A stretch of 64,000 nucleotides of DNA from Streptomyces lavendofoliae (GTDB lineage: Bacteria; Actinomycetota; Actinomycetes; Streptomycetales; Streptomycetaceae): assembly GCF_014649735.1 (NCBI RefSeq), contig NZ_BMTP01000005.1, positions 372,001 through 436,000 on the forward strand. The letters run 5' to 3'. The position numbers were made by a program, and so were the translations under genes. Of the stretch, positions 1 to 9,479 are shown in pieces (within the stretch, counting starts at the first letter, position 1; each line of letters opens with the position of its first letter). Below the pieces are notes generated by a model, which saw only the letters and a program-made list of their open reading frames with translations, made no database searches and was not told the origin of the DNA.

Positions 1-321
1 GGGCTCGTCCGGCCGGGCCAGCTTGAGTACGCCCGTGCCCTCCCACCGGGTGCGCACGGTGGCGCGCGGCGCGGTGTACCGGGTCGCGAGCGGCTCCTCG
101 TGGACGGGACTGCCGTCGGCGAGCACCGGCTTGACGCACTCGGTGCCCGGCGCCATCCACACGGCGAGCACGTCGTCGGTGTCCTGGACGACGGTCACCG
201 GCCGGCAGATGTGGATGTGGCCGTCGCCGTTGTCCCGGTAGCGCCACAGGATCCGCTCGCCCGGCGCCCAGCGCGCACCGCCGGAGCGCGCTCCTCTCCC
301 TGTCGTCGTCTCGGCTGTCAT
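1..321 (-). CDS. DUF402 domain protein, 3' end cut by window edge
   Basis: This is a partial gene whose first 107 codons are present; the stop lies outside the window. The translation contains the segment GERILWRYRDNGDGHIHICR followed by VVQDTDDVLAVWMAPGTECV, the pattern of a DUF402 beta-barrel domain: a WRY motif, then a VEDTPD-like turn, then a 'W.PPGT' strand. DUF402 proteins include nucleotide and sugar-phosphate phosphatases, but most actinobacterial members have no assigned role. The ATG at 319-321 is chosen because a TAAGAT box lies six bases upstream on the coding strand and there is no Shine-Dalgarno sequence, which suggests a leaderless mRNA. The gene runs in the same direction as fumC, which lies behind it. 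Confidence 0.75.
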   Translation of the reverse strand, partial: MTAETTTGRGARSGGARWAPGERILWRYRDNGDGHIHICRPVTVVQDTDDVLAVWMAPGTECVKPVLADGSPVHEEPLATRYTAPRATVRTRWEGTGVLKLARPDEP

Positions 322-403
322 GCGCAGATCTTAGAGGCGCGCCCCGGGCCGCGCAGCGACCCCGATCACCGCCGACGGGCCCGGGGACCGGCGTAACAGC
401 AGG

Positions 404-1804
404 TCAGGGCCGGGTCATCCGCAGGACGTCCAGGGCCTCGTCGAGCTGCTGGAGCGTCAGGTCGCCCCGCTCCACGTACCCCGATGCGATGACGACCTCG
501 CGGATCGTCCGGCGCTCGGCGAGCGATTTCTTGGCGACCTTCGCCGCCTCCTCGTAACCGATGTACTTGTTGAGCGGGGTCACCACCGAGGGGGACGACT
601 CGGCGTACTCGCGCGCCCGCTCCACGTTGGCGGTGATGCCGTCGACCGTGCGGTCCGCCAGCAGGCGGGCGGCGTTCGCGAGCAGCCGGATCGACTCCAG
701 CAGGTTCTTGGCGATGACCGGCAGCATCACGTTCAGCTCGAAGTTCCCGGCGGCTCCGGCCGCGGCGACCGTGGCGTCGTTCCCGGTCACCTGGGCGGCG
801 ACCATGAGCACGGCCTCCGGGATCACCGGATTGACCTTGCCGGGCATGATCGAGGAGCCGGGCTGGAGGTCGGGGAGGTTGATCTCGGCCAGGCCGGTGC
901 GGGGGCCGGAGGCCATCCAGCGCAGATCGTTGGAGATCTTGGTGAGGGAGACCGCGATCGTCCGCAGCTGCCCGGACGTCTCGACCAGTCCGTCGCGGGC
1001 GCCCTGCGCCTCGAAGTGGTCGCGGGCCTCGGTGAGCGGCAGCCCGGTCGCCTCGGCGACCTCGGCGATGACGGCGGCGGAGAAGCCCGGCGGGGTGTTG
1101 ATGCCGGTGCCGACCGCCGTACCGCCCAGCGGCAGTTCGGCCAGACGCGGCAGCGAGGCGCGCAGCCGTTCGACGCCGTACCGGACCTGGGCGGCGTAAC
1201 CGCCGAACTCCTGGCCGAGGGTGACCGGGGTGGCGTCCATCAGGTGGGTCCGCCCGGACTTGACGACGTCCGCGAATTCGGCTGATTTCCGCCCCAGGGA
1301 GGCGGCCAGGTGTTCGAGGGCCGGGACGAGGTCCCGGGTGACCGCGGCGGTGGCGGCGATGTGGATGGAGGAGGGGAACACGTCGTTGGACGACTGCGAC
1401 GCGTTGACGTGGTCGTTGGGGTGGACGGCGCCGGGGCGGCCGAGGCGCTCGCCGGCCAGGGTGGCCAGGACCTCGTTGGTGTTCATGTTGGACGACGTGC
1501 CCGAGCCGGTCTGGAAGACGTCGACGGGGAAGTGGTCGTCCCAGCGGCCCTCGGCGACCTCCGCGGCCGCCTCCTGGATGGCGCCGGCGACGTCCCGGTC
1601 CAGGACGCCCAGCTCCGCGTTGACCTTCGCCGCCGCGGCCTTGATACGGGCCAGGGCCTCGATGTGCGCCCGCTCCAGGCGCTGCCCGGAGATGGGGAAG
1701 TTCTCCACCGCCCGCTGGGTCTGGGCCCGCCACTTGGCATGGGCGGGGACGCGCACCTCGCCCATGGAGTCGTGCTCGACGCGGTAGTCCGGCTCATCCG
1801 TCAT
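404..1804 (-). CDS. fumC: Fumarate hydratase, class II
   Basis: This 466-residue class II fumarase interconverts fumarate and L-malate in the TCA cycle. It is a cytosolic, iron-free homotetramer, so it is stable to oxygen. The family signature [11 protein letters not shown] is at residues 316-326, and the upstream segments [12 protein letters not shown] and the [14 protein letters not shown] region are the other conserved active-site blocks. The length is typical. The in-frame reading extends far upstream, but the ATG at 1804 is preceded ten bases away by AGGAGG (1815-1820) and gives the usual N-terminus, [21 protein letters not shown] class I fumarase is encoded about 1.8 kb away, so this strain has two unrelated fumarases. 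A secreted lipase-like gene starts divergently at 1911. Confidence 0.95.
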   Translation of the reverse strand: MTDEPDYRVEHDSMGEVRVPAHAKWRAQTQRAVENFPISGQRLERAHIEALARIKAAAAKVNAELGVLDRDVAGAIQEAAAEVAEGRWDDHFPVDVFQTGSGTSSNMNTNEVLATLAGERLGRPGAVHPNDHVNASQSSNDVFPSSIHIAATAAVTRDLVPALEHLAASLGRKSAEFADVVKSGRTHLMDATPVTLGQEFGGYAAQVRYGVERLRASLPRLAELPLGGTAVGTGINTPPGFSAAVIAEVAEATGLPLTEARDHFEAQGARDGLVETSGQLRTIAVSLTKISNDLRWMASGPRTGLAEINLPDLQPGSSIMPGKVNPVIPEAVLMVAAQVTGNDATVAAAGAAGNFELNVMLPVIAKNLLESIRLLANAARLLADRTVDGITANVERAREYAESSPSVVTPLNKYIGYEEAAKVAKKSLAERRTIREVVIASGYVERGDLTLQQLDEALDVLRMTRP

Positions 1805-1910
1805 GGTCGTCAAACCTCCTGAAAAGTTGAGCACTTGTCTTGTTCTGCGTATTCCCAAGCCCTGTACCGGCCAGTAAAAACCGTGGGTAACCCCACTTCC
1901 AGGAGGCGCA

Positions 1911-3473
1911 ATGACGCGCACCGGTAGCAGAGCCGGGTTCGGGCTCCGATGGACGGTCGCGGCAGCGGCCGCGCTCGCCGCCGTTCTCGGCCAGGCGGCC
2001 GCCGCCACCGCGGTGGACGCCCCCCGCCCCACCGCATCCGTACCACTGCCGCCCGAGCTGGAGGCGATCCGCGCCGCCGAGGCCGTGAAGCTGTACGGCA
2101 GTCCCGCCGAACGGCCGCTCGCCGAGCGGAAGACCGGACTGGTCTCCCTGGGCGACAGCGAGATCTCGGGCGAGGGCGTCGGCACGTACGAGCCCCCGAC
2201 CAACGGGCCCGACAACTGGTGCCACCGCTCGCCCCAGGCGGCCATCCACCGCACCGGCATCCCCGCCGACGTCACGTACAACGTCTCGTGCTCCGGCGCC
2301 GCCACGACGAACATCCGCGTCGGGGGCGCCAAGCAGTACGCCGACGAACTCGTCCAGAGCGACAGCCTCGCCGTGAAGGCCCGCAACACCCGCGTCAAGA
2401 TGGTGCTGCTGGTGGCCGGAGCCAACGACGACCTGCAGTTCGGCCCCGTGATGACCGACTGCGTCACCCGCTACCTCACCCTCCAGGGGCCGTGCGAGCC
2501 GAAGTACGCCCCCGGCTGGCAGGCCCGCGTCGACGCCCTCGTACCCAAGGTGGAACGAACCATCCGCGACCTGCGGTCCGTGATGCGCGACGCCGGGTAC
2601 GGCGACGGCGACTACCGGCTCGTCGTCATGGGCTACCCCAGCCCCATCGGCCCCGACTTCCACGACAACCCGAACTTCCCCGGCAAGCTCGCCTGCGGCG
2701 GCCTCGGGTACGACTCCGACACCGTCTGGGGCCGCGACACCGCCGTACCCGCCTTCGAGCGCGGCATGCGGCGCGCGGCGGCGAACGCCGGGGCCGTCTA
2801 CCTCGACAACTCCCGGCTGTTCCACGGGCACGAGGTCTGCATGGAGGACGCCTGGGCCCGCGGCCTCTACATCGACCTGTCCAAGCCCGGCCTGCCGGAC
2901 GAGAACTCCGTCCGCCAGTCCTTCCACCCCAACGCGGCCGGCCACGCCGCCTTCGCCTCCTGCCTGACGCAGCTGTACGCCGCGGGCGTCCGGGAGGGCG
3001 GCTGCGCCGACCCCGCCTCGACGGGCAGGCCCGTGCTGGTCCCGGGGGCGTGGGACGACCGGTTCACCCCGCTGCGCGGCGAGGCCGCCGGCACCTGCGT
3101 GGACGTCACCGGCGGGGTCACCCGCAACGGCACGGCGGTCGGCGGCTGGGACTGCCACGCGGGACGCAACCAGGACTGGTGGCACGACCCGGCCCGCGGG
3201 TCGATCCACACGGCGCTGACCCACGACCGGTGCCTGGACGTGCCGGGCGCCGCCTACGAGGCGGGCAAGGCACTGGTGCTGTGGAACTGCTCCGGCGCCG
3301 CCAACCAGCGGTTCGTCCGCGAGGGCGCGACGCTGCGCCCGGCGGCGGCGCCCTCCCTGTGCCTCACCCTCGCCGCGGCGAAGGACCCGCTGCGGCTCCA
3401 GCCCTGCGACGGCACGGCCAGGCAGCGGTTCGCCCGGCCCGCCGGTACGCGGGAGGCCCCCGGCCGGGGATGA
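1911..3473 (+). CDS. Secreted SGNH/GDSL hydrolase with C-terminal ricin-type lectin domain
   Basis: A 520-residue exported protein. An Arg-containing N-terminus and a hydrophobic Ala-rich stretch (about residues 9-32) form a signal peptide. The catalytic SGNH block I is the GDS in [17 protein letters not shown] gives block III, and SFHPNAAGH supplies the terminal Asp/His block, so it should be an esterase or lipase acting outside the cell. The last ~140 residues contain three QxW/QxF-like repeats (NQDWW, NQRFV, RQRFA) with paired cysteines, as in a ricin B beta-trefoil carbohydrate-binding domain; this suggests targeting to a polysaccharide or glycan. The start ATG has an AGGAGG six bases or so upstream. 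The substrate cannot be inferred from sequence. A strong hairpin follows the gene. Confidence 0.88.
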   Translation: MTRTGSRAGFGLRWTVAAAAALAAVLGQAAAATAVDAPRPTASVPLPPELEAIRAAEAVKLYGSPAERPLAERKTGLVSLGDSEISGEGVGTYEPPTNGPDNWCHRSPQAAIHRTGIPADVTYNVSCSGAATTNIRVGGAKQYADELVQSDSLAVKARNTRVKMVLLVAGANDDLQFGPVMTDCVTRYLTLQGPCEPKYAPGWQARVDALVPKVERTIRDLRSVMRDAGYGDGDYRLVVMGYPSPIGPDFHDNPNFPGKLACGGLGYDSDTVWGRDTAVPAFERGMRRAAANAGAVYLDNSRLFHGHEVCMEDAWARGLYIDLSKPGLPDENSVRQSFHPNAAGHAAFASCLTQLYAAGVREGGCADPASTGRPVLVPGAWDDRFTPLRGEAAGTCVDVTGGVTRNGTAVGGWDCHAGRNQDWWHDPARGSIHTALTHDRCLDVPGAAYEAGKALVLWNCSGAANQRFVREGATLRPAAAPSLCLTLAAAKDPLRLQPCDGTARQRFARPAGTREAPGRG

Positions 3474-3506
3474 CCCGCCGGTAGGCGGGAAAGCCCTCGG
3501 GTACGC

Positions 3507-3545
3507 GTACGGGCCCGGCCGCCGTCACGGTGGCCGGGCCCGTAC
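3507..3545. terminator. Strong hairpin between convergent genes
   Basis: The arms at 3507-3520 and 3532-3545 pair perfectly over 14 bp (GTACGGGCCCGGCC). The hairpin lies between the stop of the SGNH hydrolase and the stop of the class I fumarase on the other strand, so it probably terminates both transcripts. A smaller hairpin (CCCGCC/GGCGGG) sits just before it at about 3475-3490. Confidence 0.8.
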
Positions 3546-3566
3546 CGCACGGGGTGGCGCGGGCGC

Positions 3567-5228
3567 CTAGGCCGGGCCGCGCACCGGGATCGACGTGAAC
3601 GTCGGCGCCGGAGCGGGGTCCTGGAAGAAGTCGTTGCCCTTGTCGTCCACCACGATGAACGCCGGGAAGTCCTCGACCTCGATCTTCCAGACCGCCTCCA
3701 TGCCGAGCTCCTCGTACTCGACGACCTCGACCTTCTTGATGCAGTCCTGGGCCAGGCGCGCGGCCGGGCCGCCGATGGAGCCCAGGTAGAAGCCGCCGTG
3801 CGTGCCGCACGCGTCGGTGACCTGCTTCGAGCGGTTGCCCTTGGCCAGCATCACCTTGGAGCCGCCCGCCGCCTGGAACTGCTCCACGTAGGAGTCCATG
3901 CGGCCGGCCGTGGTCGGGCCGAAGGACCCGGAGGCGTACCCCTCGGGCGTCTTGGCCGGGCCGGCGTAGTACACCGGGTGGTCCTTGAGGTACCGCGGCA
4001 TCTCCTCGCCCGCGTCCAGCCGCTCCTTGATCTTGGCGTGCGCGATGTCGCGCGCCACCACCAGCGGACCGGACAGCGACAGCCGGGTCTTGACCGGGTG
4101 CTTGGTGAGCTCGGCGAGGATGTCGTCCATCGGCTGGTTGAGGTCGATCCGCACGACGTCGCCCGACTCGTCGAGGTGCTCGTCGGTGGTGTCGGGCAGG
4201 AAGCGCGCCGGGTCGGTCTCCAGCTGCTCCAGGAAGACGCCCTCGGCGGTGATCTTGGCGACGGCCTGGCGGTCGGCCGAGCAGGACACGGCGATCGCGA
4301 CGGGCAGCGAGGCGCCGTGGCGCGGCAGGCGCACCACCCGCACGTCGTGGCAGAAGTACTTGCCGCCGAACTGCGCGCCGATGCCGATCTTCTGCGTGAG
4401 CTCGAAGACCTTCTTCTCCAGCTCCTCGTCGCGGAAGCCGTGGCCCAGCTCCGAGCCCTCGGACGGCAGCGCGTCCAGGTAGTGCGCGGAGGCGTACTTC
4501 GCGGTCTTCAGCGCGAACTCGGCGGACGTGCCGCCGACGACGATCGCCAGGTGGTACGGCGGGCACGCGGCCGTGCCGAGGGAGCGGATCTTCTCCTCCA
4601 GGAACTTCATCATGGAGGTCTCGTTGAGGACCGCCTTGGTCTCCTGGTAGAGGAACGACTTGTTGGCGGAGCCGCCGCCCTTGGCCATGAAGAGGAACTT
4701 GTACGCGCCGCCGTCGGTCGCGTACAGCTCGATCTGGGCCGGGAGGTTGGAGCCGGTGTTCTTCTCCTCCCACATGGTGAGCGGCGCCATCTGCGAGTAG
4801 CGCAGGTTGAGGTTCTTGTACGCGTCGTGAATGCCGAGCGACAGGGCCTTCTCGTCCTCGCCCTCGGTCAGCACGTTCTGGCCGCGCTTGCCCATGACGA
4901 TCGCCGTGCCGGTGTCCTGGCACATGGGGAGCACGCCGGCGGCCGCGATGTTCGCGTTCTTGAGCAGGTCGAGCGCGACGAACTTGTCGTTGGCCGACGC
5001 CTCCGGATCGTCGATGATCTTGCGCAGCTGGGCGAGGTGCGCCGGGCGGAGGTAGTGCTGGATGTCGTGGATCGCCTCCGCGGCGAGCTTGCGCAGCGCC
5101 TCCGGCTCGACCTTGAGGAACGTACGGCCGTCAACTTCGAAGGTGGAGACACCCTCGGCGGTCACCAGGCGGTAGGGCGTGGTGTCCGCTCCCAGCGGGA
5201 GCAGATCGGAGTACTGAAACTCTGGCAT
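3567..5228 (-). CDS. Fumarate hydratase, class I (iron-sulfur)
   Basis: This 553-residue protein matches the single-chain class I fumarase of the FumA/FumB type: an N-terminal alpha part with [18 protein letters not shown] and a C-terminal beta part with the [20 protein letters not shown] block. Cysteines in [14 protein letters not shown] and TDACGT are the expected ligands of a 4Fe-4S cluster that binds and activates fumarate or malate. It should catalyse the same reaction as the class II enzyme encoded nearby but depend on iron and be oxygen sensitive. ATGs exist at 5237 and 5228; I prefer 5228 because a GAGGA lies nine bases before it, whereas it nearly touches the first ATG. The gene is divergent from the DUF1707 gene. 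Confidence 0.93.
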   Translation of the reverse strand: MPEFQYSDLLPLGADTTPYRLVTAEGVSTFEVDGRTFLKVEPEALRKLAAEAIHDIQHYLRPAHLAQLRKIIDDPEASANDKFVALDLLKNANIAAAGVLPMCQDTGTAIVMGKRGQNVLTEGEDEKALSLGIHDAYKNLNLRYSQMAPLTMWEEKNTGSNLPAQIELYATDGGAYKFLFMAKGGGSANKSFLYQETKAVLNETSMMKFLEEKIRSLGTAACPPYHLAIVVGGTSAEFALKTAKYASAHYLDALPSEGSELGHGFRDEELEKKVFELTQKIGIGAQFGGKYFCHDVRVVRLPRHGASLPVAIAVSCSADRQAVAKITAEGVFLEQLETDPARFLPDTTDEHLDESGDVVRIDLNQPMDDILAELTKHPVKTRLSLSGPLVVARDIAHAKIKERLDAGEEMPRYLKDHPVYYAGPAKTPEGYASGSFGPTTAGRMDSYVEQFQAAGGSKVMLAKGNRSKQVTDACGTHGGFYLGSIGGPAARLAQDCIKKVEVVEYEELGMEAVWKIEVEDFPAFIVVDDKGNDFFQDPAPAPTFTSIPVRGPA

Positions 5229-5384
5229 TGCGGCCATTCCTCACTCGGCAGACGCGACGCGGCCTCCGTTGGCAGCGCGCCCACAAGCGTAGAACGCCCC
5301 GGGCCGCCGGGTCCTGTGAGGTAAGGCTCAGTTCCCGGCCCCGACCCCTGGTCGCGATGTATCGCGTTTGGCTACGCTGGCACT

Positions 5385-6050
5385 GTGGACCTCGAGAAGC
5401 AGCCCCAGAAGCCGGCCGCGCCCGCCGAACCCGCCCTGCGGGCTTCGGACGCCGACCGGGACCGGATCGCGGACATCCTCCGGGACGCCCTGGCCGAGGG
5501 CCGGATCGACACGGAGGAGCACGCGGAGCGGGTCGACGCCGTCTACCGGGCCAAGACGCTCGGGGAACTGGAGCCACTCGTCCGCGACCTGCCAGCCGCG
5601 CGCCCCGGCCCCTCGGCGCCGCACGTTCCGCCCTACGCCTACGACGCGGGCGACCCGGCCGCCCCGGCGGACAAGCTGATCGCCGTGTTCTCCAGCACCT
5701 CCCGCCGGGGCCGGCGCCGGCTCGGGCCGCGCACCCACGCGTTCTCCCTCTTCGGCAGTGTGGAGATCGACCTCACCGAGGCGGTGTTCACCCAGCGGCT
5801 GACGATCATCGACGCCGTCTCGGTCTTCGGCAGCGTCGAGGTGCGCGTGCCCGAGAACATCACGCTGCGGGGCGGGGGCACCGGCGTCTTCGGCAGCTTC
5901 GAGGTGGACACCCTGGAGGCCGCCGACCCCGAGGCACCGGTCGTCGTGATCAACGGATACGCCGTCTTCGGCAGCGTCGAGGCCCGCCCCAAGCGCGGCA
6001 GTTTCATCGCCGACCTCCACCACAAGTTGCGCAAGCACTTGGGTGGTTGA
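5385..6050 (+). CDS. DUF1707 / LiaF-like C-terminal domain protein
   Basis: A 221-residue protein with two recognisable parts. Residues about 19-70 (RASDADRDRIADILRDALAE and following) are a DUF1707 SHOCT-like domain, found at the N-terminus of many actinobacterial proteins. The second half contains repeated glycine-rich turns (SLFGSVEIDL, VFGSVEVRVP, VFGSFEVDTL, VFGSVEARPK), the beta-helix-like pattern of the LiaF C-terminal domain linked to cell-envelope stress sensing. I see no transmembrane segment, so it is probably cytoplasmic or peripheral. The GTG start has no Shine-Dalgarno but a TACGCT box six bases upstream, so the mRNA is probably leaderless. The function is not known. Confidence 0.85.
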   Translation: MDLEKQPQKPAAPAEPALRASDADRDRIADILRDALAEGRIDTEEHAERVDAVYRAKTLGELEPLVRDLPAARPGPSAPHVPPYAYDAGDPAAPADKLIAVFSSTSRRGRRRLGPRTHAFSLFGSVEIDLTEAVFTQRLTIIDAVSVFGSVEVRVPENITLRGGGTGVFGSFEVDTLEAADPEAPVVVINGYAVFGSVEARPKRGSFIADLHHKLRKHLGG

Positions 6051-6185
6051 CGCGCCACGGCCGGTTCCGGCCGGTGGGAATCCCGCCCCCTGGAACGGAG
6101 TGCCACGCAGTGCATAGGCGTGCGTACAGCGGGTAGGGCTTGCTGCATCGTCTCTCGCTCGCGAAGCCGTCGTCAGGAGTAGACC

Positions 6186-6563
6186 GTGCTGCAACTGCCG
6201 CCCCAGCCGCTCCAGGTCGCCGCCGCCGCCCCCTCCCAGCGCGTTTCGCCGCGGGAGGACCAGGCCGGTCCGTGGCACTCGGAGGCGGTGTGCCGCCGGG
6301 ACGAAGCAGGCTTGTTCTTCGCCCCGTCCAAGGAGCCCACGGCCGCCCGGCTGGCGAGGGAGGAGGCCGCGAAACGGGTCTGCGCCCGCTGCCCGGTGAT
6401 GGTCGAGTGCCGGGAGCACGCCCTGCTCCAGCCCGAGCCGTACGGCGTGTGGGGCGGCCTGACGGCGGCCGAGCGCCGTGTCGTGCTGGCCCGGCGCAGG
6501 CGCCGCGAGGTGGAGCTGAAGAAGGCCGCGTCGACCGGCCCCCGCATCGCCGCCGCCGGCTGA
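6186..6563 (+). CDS. wblI: WhiB-family iron-sulfur regulator (probable WblI)
   Basis: A 125-residue Wbl protein. Four cysteines at residues 36, 66, 69 and 75 (C-x29-C-x2-C-x5-C) are the ligands of the 4Fe-4S cluster, and GVWGG at 87-91 is the beta-turn that contacts the housekeeping sigma factor. A basic tail (ARRRRREVELKK) follows and would bind DNA. Such proteins are transcription factors specific to Actinobacteria that respond to redox or NO and act in development and antibiotic control. The GTG start fits the alignment of the first cysteine. The name wblI rests on my memory that S. coelicolor carries wblI next to glpX; the role of this paralogue is little known. It converges on glpX with a hairpin between. 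Confidence 0.85.
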   Translation: MLQLPPQPLQVAAAAPSQRVSPREDQAGPWHSEAVCRRDEAGLFFAPSKEPTAARLAREEAAKRVCARCPVMVECREHALLQPEPYGVWGGLTAAERRVVLARRRRREVELKKAASTGPRIAAAG

Positions 6564-6627
6564 CCCGGCCGGTGCCGCACCCGCGGCACGGCACCGGTCC
6601 TGGCGACGCCGCTCCGGCGCACGGAGA

Positions 6628-6670
6628 CGCGAAGGGGCGCCCCCACCGCACAGGGGGGCGCCCCTTCGCG
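6628..6670. terminator. Bidirectional hairpin between the WhiB-like gene and glpX
   Basis: A perfect 17-bp stem (arms 6628-6644 and 6654-6670, loop of nine bases) lies between two convergent genes, so it probably ends both transcripts. Confidence 0.85.
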
Positions 6671-6681
6671 TGTCCGCGTGG

Positions 6682-7713
6682 CTACTTCGCGCGGTCGAAG
6701 TCGATCTGGCTGTACGCGCGCAGCTTCGACAGGCGGTGCGTGGAGTCGATCTGCCGGATCGTGCCCGACTTGGAGCGCATCACCAGGGACGAGGTCGTCG
6801 CCGTCTCGGCGCGGTAGCGCACGCCGCGCAGCAGCTCGCCGTCCGTGATGCCGGTCGCGACGAAGAACACGTTGTCGCCGCCGACCAGGTCGTTGGTGGA
6901 CAGCACCCGGTCCAGGTCGTGGCCGGCGTCGATGGCGCGCTGCCGCTCCTCGTCGTCCTTGGGCCACAGCTTGCCCTGGATGACGCCGCCCAGGCACTTG
7001 ATCGCGCAGGCGCTGATGATGCCCTCGGGCGTACCGCCGATGCCCATCAGCAGGTCCACGCCCGTGCCCTCGCGCACGGCCATGATCGAACCGGCCACGT
7101 CGCCGTCCGAGATGAACTTGATGCGCGCGCCGGTCTCGCGGATCTCCTTGACGATGCCCTCGTGGCGCGGGCGGTCCAGGATGACGACGGTGACGTCCTC
7201 GGGCGAGGAGTGCTTCGCCTTGGCGACGCGGCGGATGTTCACCGACACCGGGGCGTTGATGTCGACGTAGTCGGCTGCCTCCGGGCCGGTGACGAGCTTG
7301 TCCATGTAGAACACCGCGGACGGGTCGAACATGGTGCCGCGGTCGGCGGCCGCGAGCACGGCGATCGCGTTCGGCATGCCCTTCGCGGTGAGCGTGGTGC
7401 CGTCGATCGGGTCCACGGCGATGTCGCACTCGGCGCCGGTCCCGTCACCGACGCGCTCACCGTTGAACAGCATCGGGGCTTCGTCCTTCTCGCCCTCACC
7501 GATCACGACGACGCCGTTCATCGACACGGTGGAGACCAGGGTCCGCATGGCCCGCACCGCGGCGCCGTCGGCGCCGTTCTTGTCGCCCCGGCCGACCCAG
7601 CGACCGGCGGCCATGGCGGCGGCCTCGGTGACCCGGACCAGCTCCAGGGCAAGGTTGCGGTCGGGAGCCTCGGGAGAGACCTCGAGCTCGGACGGCAGAT
7701 GATTGTCGGTCAT
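6682..7713 (-). CDS. glpX: Fructose-1,6-bisphosphatase, class II
   Basis: A 343-residue GlpX-type phosphatase that removes the 1-phosphate of fructose 1,6-bisphosphate, the committed step of gluconeogenesis in actinobacteria. The metal and substrate motifs [15 protein letters not shown] and [16 protein letters not shown] are intact, as is the [20 protein letters not shown] segment typical of the family. The length is normal. The start [12 protein letters not shown] has AAAGGTG a suitable distance upstream. The neighbouring DUF4245 gene is divergent. In bacteria using the class II enzyme the reaction is Mn/Mg dependent and the protein is cytosolic. Confidence 0.95.
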   Translation of the reverse strand: MTDNHLPSELEVSPEAPDRNLALELVRVTEAAAMAAGRWVGRGDKNGADGAAVRAMRTLVSTVSMNGVVVIGEGEKDEAPMLFNGERVGDGTGAECDIAVDPIDGTTLTAKGMPNAIAVLAAADRGTMFDPSAVFYMDKLVTGPEAADYVDINAPVSVNIRRVAKAKHSSPEDVTVVILDRPRHEGIVKEIRETGARIKFISDGDVAGSIMAVREGTGVDLLMGIGGTPEGIISACAIKCLGGVIQGKLWPKDDEERQRAIDAGHDLDRVLSTNDLVGGDNVFFVATGITDGELLRGVRYRAETATTSSLVMRSKSGTIRQIDSTHRLSKLRAYSQIDFDRAK

Positions 7714-7840
7714 CGGAACGCACCTTTCTGTACGGCGACGGCCGCAAGTGAAGAGGGTGCTGCGACTCTATCGGTAGGTCGACATATTGAGCAGAGGGGC
7801 CCACGTATGAGCAGGCCACCCTGATGCGACCATAGGGGGC

Positions 7841-8368
7841 GTGGCAGGTATGCGTGGCAAGCAGACAGTGCGCGGGATGTTCCAGTCGATGGCGGTCATC
7901 CTCGCCGCCGGGGGTGTGATGTACCTCTTCATCCCCCATGACGAGAAGGCGGACCCGATCAAGCCGGTCGACTACCGGGTCGAGCGGGTGACCGCGCAGC
8001 GCGCGGCTCCGTACCCGGTCCTGGCGCCGGAGGGCCTCGCCGACGGCTGGACGCCCACCTCGGTCGCGTACGACCGCGAGGGGGGCGACGCCTGGCACGT
8101 CGGGTTCCTGACGCCGGACCGGCAGTACGTGGCGGTGGAGCAGTCGACGGCGGTGCCGGAGAAGTACATCGCCGAGGTGACCCACGAGGCGCGGGACACC
8201 GGCCGTACGCAGCGGGTGGCGGGCAAAACCTGGCAGCGCTGGGAGGGCCCGAAGTACGACGCGCTGGTCCTGCGCGAGAAGGGCGTCACCACGGTGGTGA
8301 CCGGAACGGCGACCGGGGAGCAGCTCGCGCGGATGGCCTCGGCGCTCCGGCCGGCGGAGAAGGCGTAG
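7841..8368 (+). CDS. DUF4245 membrane-anchored protein
   Basis: A 175-residue protein with a basic N-terminus, one membrane segment (about residues 13-30, MFQSMAVILAAGGVMYLFIP) and an extracytoplasmic domain. The VDY..E...A...APYPVLAPEGL..GW.PTS pattern and the closing LVLREKGVTTVVTGTATGEQ match the DUF4245 family, a single-pass actinobacterial family of unknown function. It is divergent from glpX, with about 130 bp of shared promoter space. The GTG start was chosen as the first in-frame start before the basic N-terminus; the downstream ATG at the fourth codon is an alternative. Confidence 0.82.
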   Translation: MAGMRGKQTVRGMFQSMAVILAAGGVMYLFIPHDEKADPIKPVDYRVERVTAQRAAPYPVLAPEGLADGWTPTSVAYDREGGDAWHVGFLTPDRQYVAVEQSTAVPEKYIAEVTHEARDTGRTQRVAGKTWQRWEGPKYDALVLREKGVTTVVTGTATGEQLARMASALRPAEKA

Positions 8369-8468
8369 GGCCAACGCCGGAAGCGGGAGGGCCGGCGGCG
8401 GGAACGTGTGGGGCCCGGCGGCGCCGGAAGCGGGAAGGCGCGGGCGCGGGAAGCGCGGGAACGGCGAC

Positions 8469-8503
8469 GGCCCCGGGCACCAGGGGGGATGGTGCGCGGG
8501 GCC
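8469..8503. terminator. Hairpin between DUF4245 gene and nitroreductase gene
   Basis: Arms at 8469-8482 and 8490-8503 pair over 14 positions with one mismatch around a G-rich loop. It sits between convergent stops, so it is a likely terminator. Confidence 0.55.
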
Positions 8504-8523
8504 GCCGGTCCGGGGGCCGTCGG

Positions 8524-9114
8524 TCAGACGGTGGTGATGACCTCGTCGTAGGCGAGACGGGGGCTGCGCGGGAACGAGGCGCCCTCGCCCGGCTTGCCGA
8601 TGTTGACGATCATCAGCGGGGTGTGGTCGTCGTCCAGGAACTCCTTCTGGACGCCCGCGAAGTCGAAGCCCGTCATGGGGCCGGCGGCGAGGCCGGCGGC
8701 GCGGACGCCGACGATGAAGTACGCGGCCTGAAGGGCGGCGTTGAGGCCGGCGGCCTGCTCGCGGGCCGCGCGCTCCGAGAAGAACACGTCCTTGGCCTGC
8801 GGGAAGTGCGGGAAGAGGTTGGGGAGCTCCTCGTGGAACTCGTTGTCCGCGGCGAGGATCGCGACCAGCGGGGCCGAGGCGGTCTTGGCCTGGTTGCCCT
8901 CCGCCATCAGCGGGACCAGGCGCTCACGGGCCTCGGCCGAGCGGACGAGGACGACGCGCAGCGGCGACTGGTTGAAGGCGGTCGGCCCGTACTTGACCAG
9001 GTCGTAGATCGCCTGGACCTGCTCCTCGGTGACCGGCTCGTCGGTGAAGGTGTTGGCGGTGCGGGCCTCGCGGAAGAGGAGGTCCTGGGCGGCGGGGTCG
9101 AGAACGAGGGACAT
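8524..9114 (-). CDS. Nitroreductase-family protein, malonic semialdehyde reductase-like (RutE type)
   Basis: A 196-residue flavoprotein. The motif KYGPTAFNQSPLRVV, the segment EELPNLFPHFPQAKD and the ending of the family identify the HadB/RutE branch of the nitroreductase fold, named after the enzyme that reduces malonic semialdehyde to 3-hydroxypropionate in uracil breakdown. FMN binding and NAD(P)H use are expected from the family. No other rut gene is nearby, so the true substrate could be another aldehyde, quinone or nitro compound. The start at 9114 has GAAAGG eight bases upstream; the reading frame is open further up but lacks this. Its promoter overlaps an inverted repeat (9176-9195), so it is probably repressed by a regulator encoded elsewhere. 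Confidence 0.86.
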   Translation of the reverse strand: MSLVLDPAAQDLLFREARTANTFTDEPVTEEQVQAIYDLVKYGPTAFNQSPLRVVLVRSAEARERLVPLMAEGNQAKTASAPLVAILAADNEFHEELPNLFPHFPQAKDVFFSERAAREQAAGLNAALQAAYFIVGVRAAGLAAGPMTGFDFAGVQKEFLDDDHTPLMIVNIGKPGEGASFPRSPRLAYDEVITTV

Positions 9115-9157
9115 GCTGGGTGCCTTTCGGACGCGCAAAGGATCAAGCGATGCGTCC

Positions 9158-9187
9158 CACCGTACGCCCGAGATAGGTTAAGTTTCA
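9158..9187 (-). promoter_or_regulatory. Probable promoter of the nitroreductase gene
   Basis: On the minus strand a -35 box TTGAAA (9182-9187) and a -10 box TACGGT (about 9158-9163) are 18 bp apart, about 45-70 bases before the start codon. The -35 box lies inside the inverted repeat described separately. Confidence 0.5.
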
Positions 9188-9195
9188 ACTAAACC
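9176..9195. promoter_or_regulatory. Operator-like inverted repeat
   Basis: The 20-bp AT-rich sequence has the form GGTTnAGTTnnAACTnAACC, with every specified position symmetrical. It overlaps the -35 region of the nitroreductase promoter. AT-rich palindromes of this size are typical of MarR/HxlR-type repressor sites; no such regulator is encoded in this window. Confidence 0.6.
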
Positions 9196-9239
9196 GGTCC
9201 GAGTGGCCCGTGAGTCCCCTCACACCCGGCTCCGGAGGC

Positions 9240-9470
9240 TCACTCCTCCTGGTCCGCCGGACCCTCCTCACCGGCCAGCGCGGCGTCCAGCCGGGCGCGG
9301 GCGCCCTCCAGCCAGCGGCGGCACACCTTGGCCAGCTCCTCGCCCCGCTCCCACAGGGCCAGCGACTCCTCCAGCGTGGTGCCGCCCGCCTCCAGCCGGC
9401 GGACGACCTCGATCAGCTCGTCGCGCGCCTGCTCGTACCCGATCGCCGTCTCCGTGGTGTTCGCTGCCAT
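9240..9470 (-). CDS. xseB: Exodeoxyribonuclease VII small subunit
   Basis: A 76-residue protein with the XseB core: [20 protein letters not shown] followed by [20 protein letters not shown], two helices that form a coiled coil. Several copies bind one XseA to make exonuclease VII, which degrades single-stranded DNA from either end in repair and recombination. It starts nine bases after the xseA stop, so the two are co-transcribed. The last residues (EEGPADQEE) are acidic and variable, as is usual. Confidence 0.93.
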   Translation of the reverse strand: MAANTTETAIGYEQARDELIEVVRRLEAGGTTLEESLALWERGEELAKVCRRWLEGARARLDAALAGEEGPADQEE

Positions 9471-9479
9471 GCGACCACC

